DNA from: Bacteroidota bacterium
GTDB lineage: Bacteria > Bacteroidota > Bacteroidia > UBA7662
Direction: 5' to 3'
DNA length: 40,358 nt
NCBI GenBank assembly: GCA_005799065.1
Contig: SYHW01000033.1
Span: 1-40,358 of the forward strand
Shown: positions 18,148 through 26,441 of the stretch, one piece after another
How the letters are laid out: each line of letters opens with the position of its first letter
Position numbering within the stretch: the first letter of the stretch is position 1
Translations under genes and position numbers: made by a program
The notes under the pieces: generated by a model
Database searches by the model: none
Told to the model about the DNA's origin: nothing
The model's input: the letters and a program-made list of their open reading frames with translations, nothing else

Positions 18148-18177
18148 CAAAAATACAATTAAGCCACGCATTTGCAA
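18148..18177 (-). promoter_or_regulatory. hppA promoter
   Basis: On the minus strand: TTG (18177-18175), a 19-base spacer, TATTTTTG (18155-18148). This is a full Bacteroidota-type match. The -7 box ends 26 bases before ATG 18121, giving a short leader of about 20 nt. Confidence 0.72.
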
Positions 18178-18237
18178 CATTCCTTTCAGAATATAAGGGA
18201 CTCCTATCCAGTCAACCCCATAAATTTAGAGTGGGCC

Positions 18238-18380
18238 AATGATTGCTCAAGCCCACAATTGCTTATATGAGCGAGCAATAACTCGATTAAGCCAGCTATT
18301 ACATGATTATACAAGTAATTTCTTGATTAGGCCGTTTCGTTGAGTGGAGCCTAATATTGATCAAGCCGGTCCTTATGACC
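18238..18380. repeat. degenerate ~40-bp repeats between hppA and cytochrome c
   Basis: Four weakly conserved units share a core like GATTAAGCC: GATTGCTCAAGCC (18241), ACTCGATTAAGCC (18281), TTGATTAGGCC (18323) and ATTGATCAAGCC (18356). Spacing is 34-42 bases. Each is preceded by CAAT, TAAT or a similar sequence. The region is otherwise empty: no ORF, tRNA or hairpin with a T-run was found in 18178-18385. Confidence 0.55.
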
Positions 18381-18385
18381 TGAAT

Positions 18386-18844
18386 TCAAATTTTCGTCAG
18401 CGTCCGCAAGTAATTGATGATGTGCCAACCGTCATCTTCGCTGATTCCATAGGCCGATATTTTAAGCATAGCATTCCTACCGGTTATCAACTTCCAATGC
18501 AGGGCCCCGTCGGACTGTGAAGGCGTCTTTTCGAGTAGGTTAGACGCCTTAACGGCTATGCCCGCAGGCACATCGGCTTTACCATCGGCACCGTGGCAAG
18601 TTACGCAATATTGAAGGTAGATGGCCTTGCCTTTTTCGATGGAGGCTACTGATGCAGGCTGCGGGTTCATCACCTGTTGTGTGGATTCAGGTGCAACCCA
18701 AACCTGAGCCGTATCGCTTTTCGGCTCAGAGGGCTCACCGGCAGGAAGCTGCTCATCTGTTCCCTTGCCGCCACCGCATGAAGATAAGGCAAGAAAGAAA
18801 ATGCAGGCCACCATTAAGAAAGCGTCACTTTTCGGATTGAACAT
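18386..18844 (-). CDS. lipoprotein c-type cytochrome
   Basis: The 152-residue protein starts with a hydrophobic signal peptide ending in a lipobox-like LALSSC, with Cys23 as the likely lipidated residue, so it should be membrane-anchored outside the cytoplasm. A Pro/Glu/Ser-rich linker (about 28-68) precedes a class I cytochrome c domain. Heme attachment is at CVTCH (Cys80, Cys83, His84), and Met in GRNAMLKISAYGISEDD is the likely sixth ligand. YLRTL is the usual C-terminal helix. It lies 29 bases after pyrB on the same strand, without an obvious functional link. No oxidase or dehydrogenase partner is adjacent. Confidence 0.9.
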   Translation of the reverse strand: MFNPKSDAFLMVACIFFLALSSCGGGKGTDEQLPAGEPSEPKSDTAQVWVAPESTQQVMNPQPASVASIEKGKAIYLQYCVTCHGADGKADVPAGIAVKASNLLEKTPSQSDGALHWKLITGRNAMLKISAYGISEDDGWHIINYLRTLTKI

Positions 18845-18873
18845 TTTTGGTAGATTTAAACTATGAAAAAGGA

Positions 18874-19818
18874 CTATTCCTGTCTATTTTGGTGATCGGG
18901 CCTCGTGGCCAGAAGGTACAATACCGCCATGCGTATGGCCACACCATTTTCCACCTGTTGCAATATAATCGAACGACCCGAGTCTGCTACATCTGACGAC
19001 AACTCTACCCCACGGTTAATGGGGCCCGGATGCATAATCACGATTTCCTTCTTGATTTCATCGAGTAATCTCCGATTGATACCGAATGCTCGGGTATATT
19101 CACGAAGTGAAGGAAAATACCGTGTTTGTTGTCGCTCGAGTTGAATGCGCAATACGTTAGCCACGTCGCACCACTCGAGAGCCTCCCGTACTTGATGGCT
19201 AACGCTTACCCCAAGTTCTTCGATGCCTCTAGGCATGAGGGTGGCTGGCCCACACAACATGACCTCTGCTCCCAATGCCTTCAAACAGAAAATATTAGAC
19301 AGGGCTACCCTTGAATGAAGGATGTCGCCAAATATGGCCACACGCTTCCCCTGCACAGAGCCCATTTTCTCTCGTATCGAAAATGCATCTAATAGTGCTT
19401 GTGTGGGGTGCTCGTGGGCGCCATCACCGGCATTCACAATCGGGCAGGAAACGTGTCGAGCCAAAAATTGGCAAGCACCCGCATCAGGATGGCGCATCAC
19501 CACCATGTCGACCTTCATGGCGAGAATATTTCGCACAGTATCGACCAATGTCTCGCCCTTTGAAACGGAACTACCCGATGCGGAGAAGTTAACTACATCT
19601 GCCGAGAGACGCTTTTCTGCAAGTTCGAATGAGAGTCGGGTGCGGGTCGAACTTTCAAAAAAAAGATTGGCGATGGTCGTGTCGCGCAATGAGGGGACTT
19701 TTTTGATGGGGCGGTTGATCACCTCTTTGAAATGATCCGCCGTCGTGAAGATCAAATCGATCTCTTCAGCGGTGAGGTCGCGGATGCTGATCAGGTTTGA
19801 ATGAGCCAGTGCCTTCAT
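18874..19818 (-). CDS. pyrB: aspartate carbamoyltransferase catalytic subunit
   Basis: This enzyme makes N-carbamoyl-aspartate, the first committed step of pyrimidine synthesis. The 314-residue protein has the carbamoyl-phosphate motif FFESSTRTRLSFE (STRTR, residues 57-61), DGAHEHPTQALLD, IFGDILHSRVALSN and VMHPGPINRGVE (aspartate-domain proline loop). Length is normal. The start overlaps the pyrR stop by 4 bases, so it is translationally coupled to its presumed regulator. No regulatory pyrI is present. The motif-bearing stretches are intact. Confidence 0.96.
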   Translation of the reverse strand: MKALAHSNLISIRDLTAEEIDLIFTTADHFKEVINRPIKKVPSLRDTTIANLFFESSTRTRLSFELAEKRLSADVVNFSASGSSVSKGETLVDTVRNILAMKVDMVVMRHPDAGACQFLARHVSCPIVNAGDGAHEHPTQALLDAFSIREKMGSVQGKRVAIFGDILHSRVALSNIFCLKALGAEVMLCGPATLMPRGIEELGVSVSHQVREALEWCDVANVLRIQLERQQTRYFPSLREYTRAFGINRRLLDEIKKEIVIMHPGPINRGVELSSDVADSGRSIILQQVENGVAIRMAVLYLLATRPDHQNRQE

Positions 19819-20429
19819 CCGGTTGTTTTAATCAGGGTAATGTGGGCGCCCTCGGGTTCATCCCAGCAAACCCGAACCCGCTCATCGTCGTGGGTGTTGA
19901 CTTCCATTCCGCAATAGTCGGGGTGAATTGGAAATTCCTGTCGGAGCCTTCGGGACACCAAAACCATCAGCTCAACCCGATCGGGTCGACCAAAATCAAG
20001 TAACGCATCCAATCCTGCACGTATGGTTCGTCCTGTGAACAAGACATCATCTACCAAAACCACCTTTTTTCCTTCCAAACTGAAAGGGAGTTGCGTGGCA
20101 TGTGCCGATAAGGGTTCTGAACGATGACGAAAATCATCACGATAGAATGTTACATCCAGTGCGCCCTGCGATGGCATGTTCAGCCGGCCTTGTTGCGCTG
20201 AACCTATATGATGCCCATCGCGCGAAACATCCATTTCGCATGATAAATCATCAATCCGTGCCTTTAGAACCGCTGCAAGACGATTGAGAAAAAAAACACC
20301 ACGAGGTTGAAGACCAATGAGCACCGTGTTATTAAAACCAGGATGCCGCTCCAACAATTCCTCGCTCAGGCGCTGCAGGATGAGCGACAGATGCGCCGGG
20401 CGAACAATAACACGACTTTCAAGGATCAT
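19815..20429 (-). CDS. pyrR: PyrR, pyrimidine operon regulator / uracil phosphoribosyltransferase
   Basis: PyrR is a type I phosphoribosyltransferase fold protein that can attenuate pyr mRNA or convert uracil to UMP. The PRPP loop VVLVDDVLFTGRTIRA (residues 123-138) is intact. GLQPRGVFFLNRLA and LDVTFYRDDF also fit PyrR, as does the C-terminal RRLRQEFPIHPDYCGMEV. At 204 residues it is about 20-25 longer than usual. The excess lies between residues about 61 and 88 (rich in Gly, Gln, Ser and His), just before the DVTFYRDD segment, where PyrR normally runs straight on. The gene overlaps EVE upstream and pyrB downstream by 4 bases each. I did not recognise a PyrR attenuator stem, and the operon start appears leaderless, so RNA-binding control is not supported here. 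Confidence 0.9.
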   Translation of the reverse strand: MILESRVIVRPAHLSLILQRLSEELLERHPGFNNTVLIGLQPRGVFFLNRLAAVLKARIDDLSCEMDVSRDGHHIGSAQQGRLNMPSQGALDVTFYRDDFRHRSEPLSAHATQLPFSLEGKKVVLVDDVLFTGRTIRAGLDALLDFGRPDRVELMVLVSRRLRQEFPIHPDYCGMEVNTHDDERVRVCWDEPEGAHITLIKTTG

Positions 20430-20995
20430 CTCGTCGTGTTTTTAACTTGCTTTGTGCCTGCTACATTGACGGTCGCTGTGCTTGCTCCTTGGCCCTGCTT
20501 AGTGCTTGCTCCTTGGCCCTGCTTGGTGCTTGCCCTATTGTGTTGCATGATGCCCGATCCATCTTGTGATGACGGTTCGTCAAGATTTTCTTCGTTTTCG
20601 AGCGCCAAAATCGTATAAAAATGAAGCTCCGTGAGCGGAATAACCGATAATCGACTGTGTTTGATGAGCGGGAGGTCATGCAAGTCCGGATGTGTTCGCA
20701 TTAGAGCGAGCGAAACCGATTGCCGAAGCGGACGAATGGGCTTCACACGCACCGCGACCCAAGGACCATCTGGAAATCCGTTTTCAGGAAATGGATCAGA
20801 CACGATCCGCATAAGTCCCACCACCTCTTTTCCTTGGTTGGAATGGTAAAACAATCCTTCATCACCGGGTTTCATGGCAGCGAGGTTATTGCGTGCCTGG
20901 TAGTTTCGAACACCATCCCAAATCCCTTCACCGTCGCGCAATAAGTCGTTGAAACTGTACACAAATGGTTCCGATTTTAACAGCCAGCGCGCCAT
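20426..20995 (-). CDS. EVE domain protein with repetitive C-terminal tail
   Basis: The first 140 or so residues are an EVE (PUA-like) domain: MARWLLKSEPFVYSFNDL, WDGVRNYQARNNLAAMKPGD, FYHSNQGKEVVGLMRI, DPWVAVRVKP-like GPWVAVRVKP, and HFYTILAL. EVE domains are thought to bind modified nucleotides in DNA or RNA. The tail after about residue 140 is low-complexity and contains ASTKQGQG repeated twice, coded by 24-bp tandem repeats, with a basic end. It is first in an overlapping operon with pyrR and pyrB. The ATG lies 4 bases after a complete promoter -7 box, so the mRNA is probably leaderless. The link with pyrimidine synthesis may be positional only. Confidence 0.88.
   Translation of the reverse strand: MARWLLKSEPFVYSFNDLLRDGEGIWDGVRNYQARNNLAAMKPGDEGLFYHSNQGKEVVGLMRIVSDPFPENGFPDGPWVAVRVKPIRPLRQSVSLALMRTHPDLHDLPLIKHSRLSVIPLTELHFYTILALENEENLDEPSSQDGSGIMQHNRASTKQGQGASTKQGQGASTATVNVAGTKQVKNTTR
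20478..20537. repeat. 24-bp tandem repeat in the EVE gene tail
   Basis: Two near-perfect 24-base units (20478-20501 and 20502-20525) with core GTGCTTGCTCCTTGGCCCTG are followed by a partial third unit (from 20526). In the EVE frame each encodes the octapeptide ASTKQGQG. They lie in the non-conserved C-terminal extension. Confidence 0.92.
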
Positions 20996-20999
20996 GCTG

Positions 21000-21029
21000 C
21001 AAAACTAACCAATTTGTGACAAGTCCCAA
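21000..21029 (-). promoter_or_regulatory. promoter of the EVE-pyrR-pyrB operon
   Basis: On the minus strand: TTG (21029-21027), a 19-base spacer, TAGTTTTG (21007-21000). This is a perfect consensus. Only 4 bases separate the -7 box from ATG 20995, so transcription should start at or within a base or two of the start codon. Confidence 0.75.
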
Positions 21030-21052
21030 TACGGATGGCCCTCCGAAAATAC

Positions 21053-22615
21053 CTATCTCGGTGTGTAGAGTGCCCAAGGAATGATCATCTCTTCCAATGA
21101 GATTCCCCCGTGTTGAAAGGTATGTCTGTATAAATTCACATAGTGGTGGTAGTTATTGGGGTAACAGAAATACTGATCGCAACCTCCGAATACATAGGAA
21201 CTACTGAGTGAATGTCGGATCAGTCTTGCCTCCTCCGGTTTTTCAATAACAAACAAATCGTCGTTGTCGTAGCTCAGGTTTTTCCCCTCTTTGAACCTCA
21301 GATTGGTATTGGTATTTCGATCACCAACGATGCGCACAGGTTCGGCCACCCGAACCGTTCCGTGGTCTGTGGTCACAAACATATGGCATTTTTTGTCGGC
21401 TACCCTGCGCATCAACTCCCAAAGGGGCGAATGTTCAAACCAAGAACGGGTGATGGACCGGTAGGATACTTCATCGTCGGCCAATTCCTTAATGACATTC
21501 ATTTCACTGCGTGCATGGCTGAGCATATCCACAAAATTATAAACCACCACCACCAAATCGTGCCCAAACAAATTACTGGCATTTTCAGCCAGTTGTTTGC
21601 CCTGTTGCAACTGGGTAATTTTGTGGTAAGACATACGCAAATCATGTCCTGACCGCTTGAGGAACTCTTGAAGGAAAAAGGCCTCATGCATGTTGCGACT
21701 TCCCTCCTCCTCAGTCGGTGACACCCATTTATCGGGATAACGGCTTTTGATATCGAGGGGCATAAGCCCGGCAAAAAGGGCGTTACGTGCAAATTCAGTG
21801 GAAGTTGGCAGTATGCTCATGTAGGTGCCACTTTCCTCCGTTTGAAAATACTCCGAAATGATGGGCTCTAAAACCTTCAGCTGATCGAGCCGTAGGTTAT
21901 CGATCACAAACAGAAAGGTGGGACGATTCTTTTCAAGCCGAGGAAATAGCTTTTTACGAAGGAGGTTATGCGATAGAATTGGGATGTCTTCTGAAGGGTT
22001 TTTGAACCAATCGAGGTACTCATTTTTGATAAATCGGGTGAATTGGCGATTGGCTTCGGCACGCTGCATGGCCAACACCTCTTTCATGCCTTCATCCTTA
22101 CTTTTCTCCAACTCTACATCCCAATACACCAGTTTCGCATAAGTATCCATCCAGCCCTGTGCCGATAGGTCGTCGTTGAAAGCGAGTCCGAGGTTCCTAA
22201 AGTCCTGTTGATATTCAGCGGTCGTCTTTTCCCCTACCAGTCGCTTTTGGTCTAAAATTTTCTTGATGCTGAGCAGGATTTGATTGGGATTGACCGGCTT
22301 GATGAGGTAGTCTGCAATTTGGGAACCAATGGCCTCCTCCATCAGGTTTTCTTCTTCATTTTTGGTGATCATGACCACCGGCACCTGCGGACGAACCGCT
22401 TTGATCCGCGGCAGAACCTCCAATCCTGTTAATCCGGGCATATGTTCATCCAAGAATACCAAATCAAACGCCTCGGATCGCACTTTTTCGAGCGCCTCGG
22501 CACCACTGCCAACGGCGACTATGCGGTAGCCCTTACTCCCCAGAAACAAAATCTGTGCTTTGAGTAGGTCGATCTCATCGTCGGCCCACAGTATGGAAAT
22601 TTGCTGTGCTGTCAT
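21053..22615 (-). CDS. porX: PorX-type response regulator with PglZ domain (T9SS control)
   Basis: An N-terminal receiver domain (ISILWADDEIDLLK; phospho-acceptor Asp56 in LVFLDEHMPG; Lys in YLIKPV) is joined by a helical linker to an alkaline-phosphatase-like PglZ domain (FLFVIDNLRLDQLK, SILPTSTEFARNALFAGLMP, HMFVTTDHGTVRV). This combination is PorX, partner of the sensor PorY, which controls type IX secretion in Bacteroidota. The PglZ part is reported to act on cyclic or linear oligonucleotides. The 520-residue length is normal. I chose ATG 22615, although an in-frame ATG at 22633 is also possible. It is divergent from the HD phosphohydrolase/lpx operon with only about 50-65 bases between. 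No porY or por structural gene is in the window. Confidence 0.93.
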   Translation of the reverse strand: MTAQQISILWADDEIDLLKAQILFLGSKGYRIVAVGSGAEALEKVRSEAFDLVFLDEHMPGLTGLEVLPRIKAVRPQVPVVMITKNEEENLMEEAIGSQIADYLIKPVNPNQILLSIKKILDQKRLVGEKTTAEYQQDFRNLGLAFNDDLSAQGWMDTYAKLVYWDVELEKSKDEGMKEVLAMQRAEANRQFTRFIKNEYLDWFKNPSEDIPILSHNLLRKKLFPRLEKNRPTFLFVIDNLRLDQLKVLEPIISEYFQTEESGTYMSILPTSTEFARNALFAGLMPLDIKSRYPDKWVSPTEEEGSRNMHEAFFLQEFLKRSGHDLRMSYHKITQLQQGKQLAENASNLFGHDLVVVVYNFVDMLSHARSEMNVIKELADDEVSYRSITRSWFEHSPLWELMRRVADKKCHMFVTTDHGTVRVAEPVRIVGDRNTNTNLRFKEGKNLSYDNDDLFVIEKPEEARLIRHSLSSSYVFGGCDQYFCYPNNYHHYVNLYRHTFQHGGISLEEMIIPWALYTPR

Positions 22616-22680
22616 TGTATTTTTACGCAACATAAACGAAAGAGCTGTGCCTTCGGTGTGCCGACTGAAAAAAAAATATT

Positions 22681-23904
22681 GTGAACAAATATAAAATCAT
22701 CAACGACCCGATTTACGGATTTATCCGACTGAATGACCCGTTGCTTTTTGATCTATTGGAACATCCGTTGGTTCAACGACTCCGAGAGATCCGGCAATTG
22801 GGCATGAGCTATTTGGTTTACCCCGGTGCCACACACAGCCGGTTGGCACATGCCTTAGGCGCTATGCACCTGATGCAGCAGGTCATCCTCATTCTGCGCG
22901 AAAAAGGGGTTGATATCCCACACGCAACAGGCACTTCAGCCTGCGCTGCCATCCTACTCCATGATATTGGCCACGGCCCGTTCTCCCATGCCCTCGAGCA
23001 TCTGATTGGAGGGCCGGTGAACCACGAATTTTGGACACGCGCCATGATGGAACATCTCAATGAATTGAGCGGAGGTGCCCTCACCGAGGCCATTTCCATT
23101 TTTGAGGGCACTCACCCAATGCCTTTCCTCCATCAACTGGTGTCTTCCCAGTTGGATGTTGACCGACTCGATTACCTAAACCGCGATAGCTTTTTTACCG
23201 GGGTGAGTGAGGGGATCGTGGGTTGGGACCGTATTATTCAAATGATGCATGTTCATAGGGGCGCACTAGTTGTGGAGGAAAAGGGAATATATTCGGTTGA
23301 GAAGTTTCTTTTGGCCCGCCGACTGATGTATTGGCAGGTCTACCAGCACAAAACGGTGTTATCAGCTGAGTTCCTGATGCGCAGCATCGTTGAACGTGCC
23401 CGTGAATTGCTCGCATCTGGCCAAACCCTTGAAGGCTCAGACGCTCTGCTGATGCTTTTGAAACAAACTGAGACAGTCAACACGAAGGAGCACCCCTATA
23501 TTTTATCAGCCTATGCGGAAACAGACGATCACGACTTTTTGGCTGCTGTCAAAAAATGGAGTCGAAAAGGTGATCGTGTGTTATTGACCTTATGTGCGCA
23601 ATTACTGAGCCGGAAGCTCAACCGGGTTGTCCTTTCGGCAGAAAAACCCGATCCTGAACGCATCAACCAAATTCAGCATCAGATTTGTGGTGCCTATGGG
23701 ATTAGTGCCCAAGAATCGCTCTATTTTTTTAGAACAGGTAGTATTGTAAACCATGCGTTACGCACCGATCGAGAGCCCATATACATTTTAGGAAAAGACC
23801 ATACTGTTAAAGAGATTACCGAAGCCAGTCAAAACCCGCATCTGAAAGCACTTACGGGTGTAGTAGAAAAGTATTACCTCTATGCCCCTAAAGAATTTCT
23901 GTGA
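22681..23904 (+). CDS. HD-domain phosphohydrolase (dGTPase/SAMHD1-like)
   Basis: The 407-residue protein begins MNKYKIINDPIYGFI. It has the metal-binding HD pattern: His in THSRLAHALG, then LLHDIGHGPFSH with the His-Asp pair, and a distal Asp in SSQLDVDRLDYLNRDS. This places it with the dGTPase/SAMHD1-like HD family that hydrolyses nucleotides, though the exact substrate is unknown. The start codon is GTG 22681. No better ATG exists upstream, and the next residues are the conserved N-terminus. The gene is divergent from porX and followed 72 bases later by lpxD. I recall this HD gene next to porX and lpxD in other Bacteroidota, so the arrangement seems conserved. Confidence 0.88.
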   Translation: MNKYKIINDPIYGFIRLNDPLLFDLLEHPLVQRLREIRQLGMSYLVYPGATHSRLAHALGAMHLMQQVILILREKGVDIPHATGTSACAAILLHDIGHGPFSHALEHLIGGPVNHEFWTRAMMEHLNELSGGALTEAISIFEGTHPMPFLHQLVSSQLDVDRLDYLNRDSFFTGVSEGIVGWDRIIQMMHVHRGALVVEEKGIYSVEKFLLARRLMYWQVYQHKTVLSAEFLMRSIVERARELLASGQTLEGSDALLMLLKQTETVNTKEHPYILSAYAETDDHDFLAAVKKWSRKGDRVLLTLCAQLLSRKLNRVVLSAEKPDPERINQIQHQICGAYGISAQESLYFFRTGSIVNHALRTDREPIYILGKDHTVKEITEASQNPHLKALTGVVEKYYLYAPKEFL

Positions 23905-23976
23905 AATTGACGCCATTTTTTTCGTTATTTGCCATTTATTTTCCTGTTGACCACCCCCTCTGTAACCTAACGATTT

Positions 23977-25020
23977 ATGACGCTGACCTCTGCCCAAATT
24001 GCAGAGCTAACTGGAGGTCGTTTATTAGGCAAATCTGATGTGCCTGTAACGCGTCTGGCTGAAATTGAGCACGCCCGCTCAGGTGATCTTAGTTTTTTAT
24101 CGAATCCCAAATATTTGGGCTTCCTTGAAACCACCAAGGCTTCTGTATTGATTGTGAGCCACGACGTCGCCAGAGACCATCCGATGCCGCAAAGCACACT
24201 GGTGGCTGTTGATGATCCTTATTCTGCTTTCAGTAAATGCCAGCAAGTATTTAGCGCGTCGAGCCCAATAGAACCAGGGATCCACCCCCTCGCCTGTGTT
24301 TCCGAGGGGGCACAGATCGGCAAGGGCGTTTCGATTGGAGCCTTCGCTTTTATTGCCCACGGCGCACAGGTTGGCAGCGGATCCATCATCATGGAACAAG
24401 CTTATATCGGCTCGGGCGTGACTATAGGAGCTAATACCCAAATACACCCGGGCGTCAGAATACTTCATCATTGCGAAGTGGGCAATCACTGCGTGATCCA
24501 TTCCAACACCGTAGTCGGTTCAGATGGCTTCGGATTTGCGCCCCAAAGAGAAGGTCATTACCAAAAAGTTGCCCAAAATGGAGTCGTGATCATAGAGGAT
24601 CACGTAGAAATAGGGGCTTGTTGCACCATCGACAGGGCAACCATCAGTGCAACACGAATCCGCAAGGGGGTAAAACTAGATAATCTGGTGCATATCGCCC
24701 ACAATGTTGAAATAGGTTCACATACAGTCATAGCGGCCCAAACTGGGGTGTCGGGCAGCACGCACATCGACAAAAATTGCGTTGTAGCCGGACAAGTTGG
24801 GTTTGCTGGTCATGTATATGTTGCTCCAGGATCACAAATCGGTGGGCAAACCGGCGTGACTCATTCTCTTAAAGAGCCTGGACAGAAATGGAATGGGACA
24901 CCTGTTGGTACTTATATGGAAAGTCAAAGGCGGAACGCCGTTATGCGCAGACTGCCTGAACTTTTGAAACGTATAGAGGATCTGGAGCATAGCCTGATGA
25001 ATAAAAATAACAACCAATAA
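23977..25020 (+). CDS. lpxD: UDP-3-O-acylglucosamine N-acyltransferase LpxD
   Basis: This enzyme performs the third step of lipid A synthesis, adding the N-linked hydroxyacyl chain. The N-terminal uridine-binding domain (about residues 1-100, with LSFLSNPKYLGFL) is followed by a left-handed beta-helix of hexapeptide repeats (about 105-320). These include HSNTVVGSDGFGFAP and LDNLVHIAHNVEIGSHT, which carry the conserved active-site histidines. A short C-terminal helix ends the protein (RLPELLKRIEDLEH). The 347 residues are normal. It heads the lpxD-lpxC/fabZ-lpxA run, 20 bases before lpxC/fabZ. Confidence 0.96.
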   Translation: MTLTSAQIAELTGGRLLGKSDVPVTRLAEIEHARSGDLSFLSNPKYLGFLETTKASVLIVSHDVARDHPMPQSTLVAVDDPYSAFSKCQQVFSASSPIEPGIHPLACVSEGAQIGKGVSIGAFAFIAHGAQVGSGSIIMEQAYIGSGVTIGANTQIHPGVRILHHCEVGNHCVIHSNTVVGSDGFGFAPQREGHYQKVAQNGVVIIEDHVEIGACCTIDRATISATRIRKGVKLDNLVHIAHNVEIGSHTVIAAQTGVSGSTHIDKNCVVAGQVGFAGHVYVAPGSQIGGQTGVTHSLKEPGQKWNGTPVGTYMESQRRNAVMRRLPELLKRIEDLEHSLMNKNNNQ

Positions 25021-25040
25021 GTATCTGTGAAATTATAGGA

Positions 25041-26441
25041 ATGGAGCATCAGCAAACCCTAAACCGAACGGTTGAACTCAAAGGCGTAGGCATCCACACG
25101 GGGGCTGAGGTCATCTTACGCCTCATTCCGGCACCTGAAAACCATGGATTGGTGTTCCGTCGCGATGATCTTCCTGACACACCCTTGGTGCCCGCAGAGG
25201 TGGAGTTTGTTTCCGATACCAGTCGCGGCACCACCCTATCCCGATCAGGAGTCGATATCCATACCACCGAACATGTTTTGGCTGCTTTAGTGGGGATGGG
25301 CTTAGATAATGTACTCATTTCACTCGATGGGCCCGAATGCCCAATAGCTGACGGCAGTTCAAAACCATTTGTAGATTTAATCAGAGAAGCAGGTATCCGG
25401 GTGCAAGACGCATCAAGAAAGTACATCGAGCTCAGCTCCGCTTTCCGTTATTTTGACCCAGAGAAAGACTGTGAAATCAACATCATCCCGGATACCAAAA
25501 CCAGAATAACGGTGTTGGTAGACTACGATTCTCCCGTTTTAGGCACCCAACATGCCCATCTTTCTGAAATCGGGGACTTCGAATCGGAAATAGCCCAAAG
25601 CCGTACGTTCTGCTTCCTGCATGAATTAGAAACCCTGCTCGAACATGATCTTATTAAAGGCGGTGACCTCAACAATGCCATTGTTGTGGTGGATAAGGTG
25701 GTGGCTGAACCCGAACTCAACCGTCTTCGCAGGGCATTTCAAACACCTCATATCCAAGTCACCGAACAGGGTATTTTGAACAATGTTCAGCTGCGCTATG
25801 CCAACGAGCCCGCACGTCACAAATTATTGGATGTATTGGGCGATATGGCTCTACTCGGACGACCCATTCGTGCGCACATCATCGCCAGCAAACCCGGCCA
25901 CAGCAGCAACGCTGCCTGTGCCCTTGCCCTCAAAAAACACTTGGGCGCTCATGCTGCAGCAACACGTAATTTGCCACCACAAGTTGACTGGCAGGCTCGG
26001 CCGCTCTACGACAGTGAAGGAATAGCACGTTTTCTCCCACACAGGACCCCCTTCCTCATGGTAGATAAAATCATGTCCATCACCGAGGACAGCATTATTG
26101 GTTGCAAAAATGTGAGCATCAACGAGGATTTTTTTCGGGGGCACTTTCCGGGGAATCCGGTGATGCCTGGGGTTTTGATCGTAGAGGGTATGGCCCAGAC
26201 CGGTGGCGTCCTTTGCCTGGGTAAAATGGATGAACCTTCGGCCTATTGGACCTATTTTGCTCGGCTACAGAGCGTGCGATTTAAAGAAAAGGTTGTACCA
26301 GGAGACACCCTGTTGTTTCACCTTACTCTTAAGGAGCCAATCCGCAGAGGACTCTGCCAAATGATCGGCAGAGCTTACGTGGGCAACCGCTTAGTGGCTG
26401 AAGCCGATATGACTGCACAACTCGCCCGCAAAGACACATGA
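25041..26441 (+). CDS. lpxC/fabZ: LpxC/FabZ fusion: UDP-3-O-acyl-GlcNAc deacetylase and 3-hydroxyacyl-ACP dehydratase
   Basis: Residues 1 to about 305 are LpxC, the committed zinc deacetylase of lipid A synthesis: TTEHVLAAL (zinc His78), HKLLDVLGDMALLG (zinc His260 and Asp264) and the catalytic His in KPGHSSN. Residues about 325-466 are FabZ: FLPHRTPFLMVDKI, catalytic His368 in HFPGNPVMPG and Glu382 in VEGMAQ. The fusion is known in Bacteroidota/Chlorobi and joins the two enzymes that compete for the hydroxyacyl-ACP pool. The 466-residue length fits the fused family. The stop overlaps the lpxA start (ATGA). Confidence 0.97.
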   Translation: MEHQQTLNRTVELKGVGIHTGAEVILRLIPAPENHGLVFRRDDLPDTPLVPAEVEFVSDTSRGTTLSRSGVDIHTTEHVLAALVGMGLDNVLISLDGPECPIADGSSKPFVDLIREAGIRVQDASRKYIELSSAFRYFDPEKDCEINIIPDTKTRITVLVDYDSPVLGTQHAHLSEIGDFESEIAQSRTFCFLHELETLLEHDLIKGGDLNNAIVVVDKVVAEPELNRLRRAFQTPHIQVTEQGILNNVQLRYANEPARHKLLDVLGDMALLGRPIRAHIIASKPGHSSNAACALALKKHLGAHAAATRNLPPQVDWQARPLYDSEGIARFLPHRTPFLMVDKIMSITEDSIIGCKNVSINEDFFRGHFPGNPVMPGVLIVEGMAQTGGVLCLGKMDEPSAYWTYFARLQSVRFKEKVVPGDTLLFHLTLKEPIRRGLCQMIGRAYVGNRLVAEADMTAQLARKDT

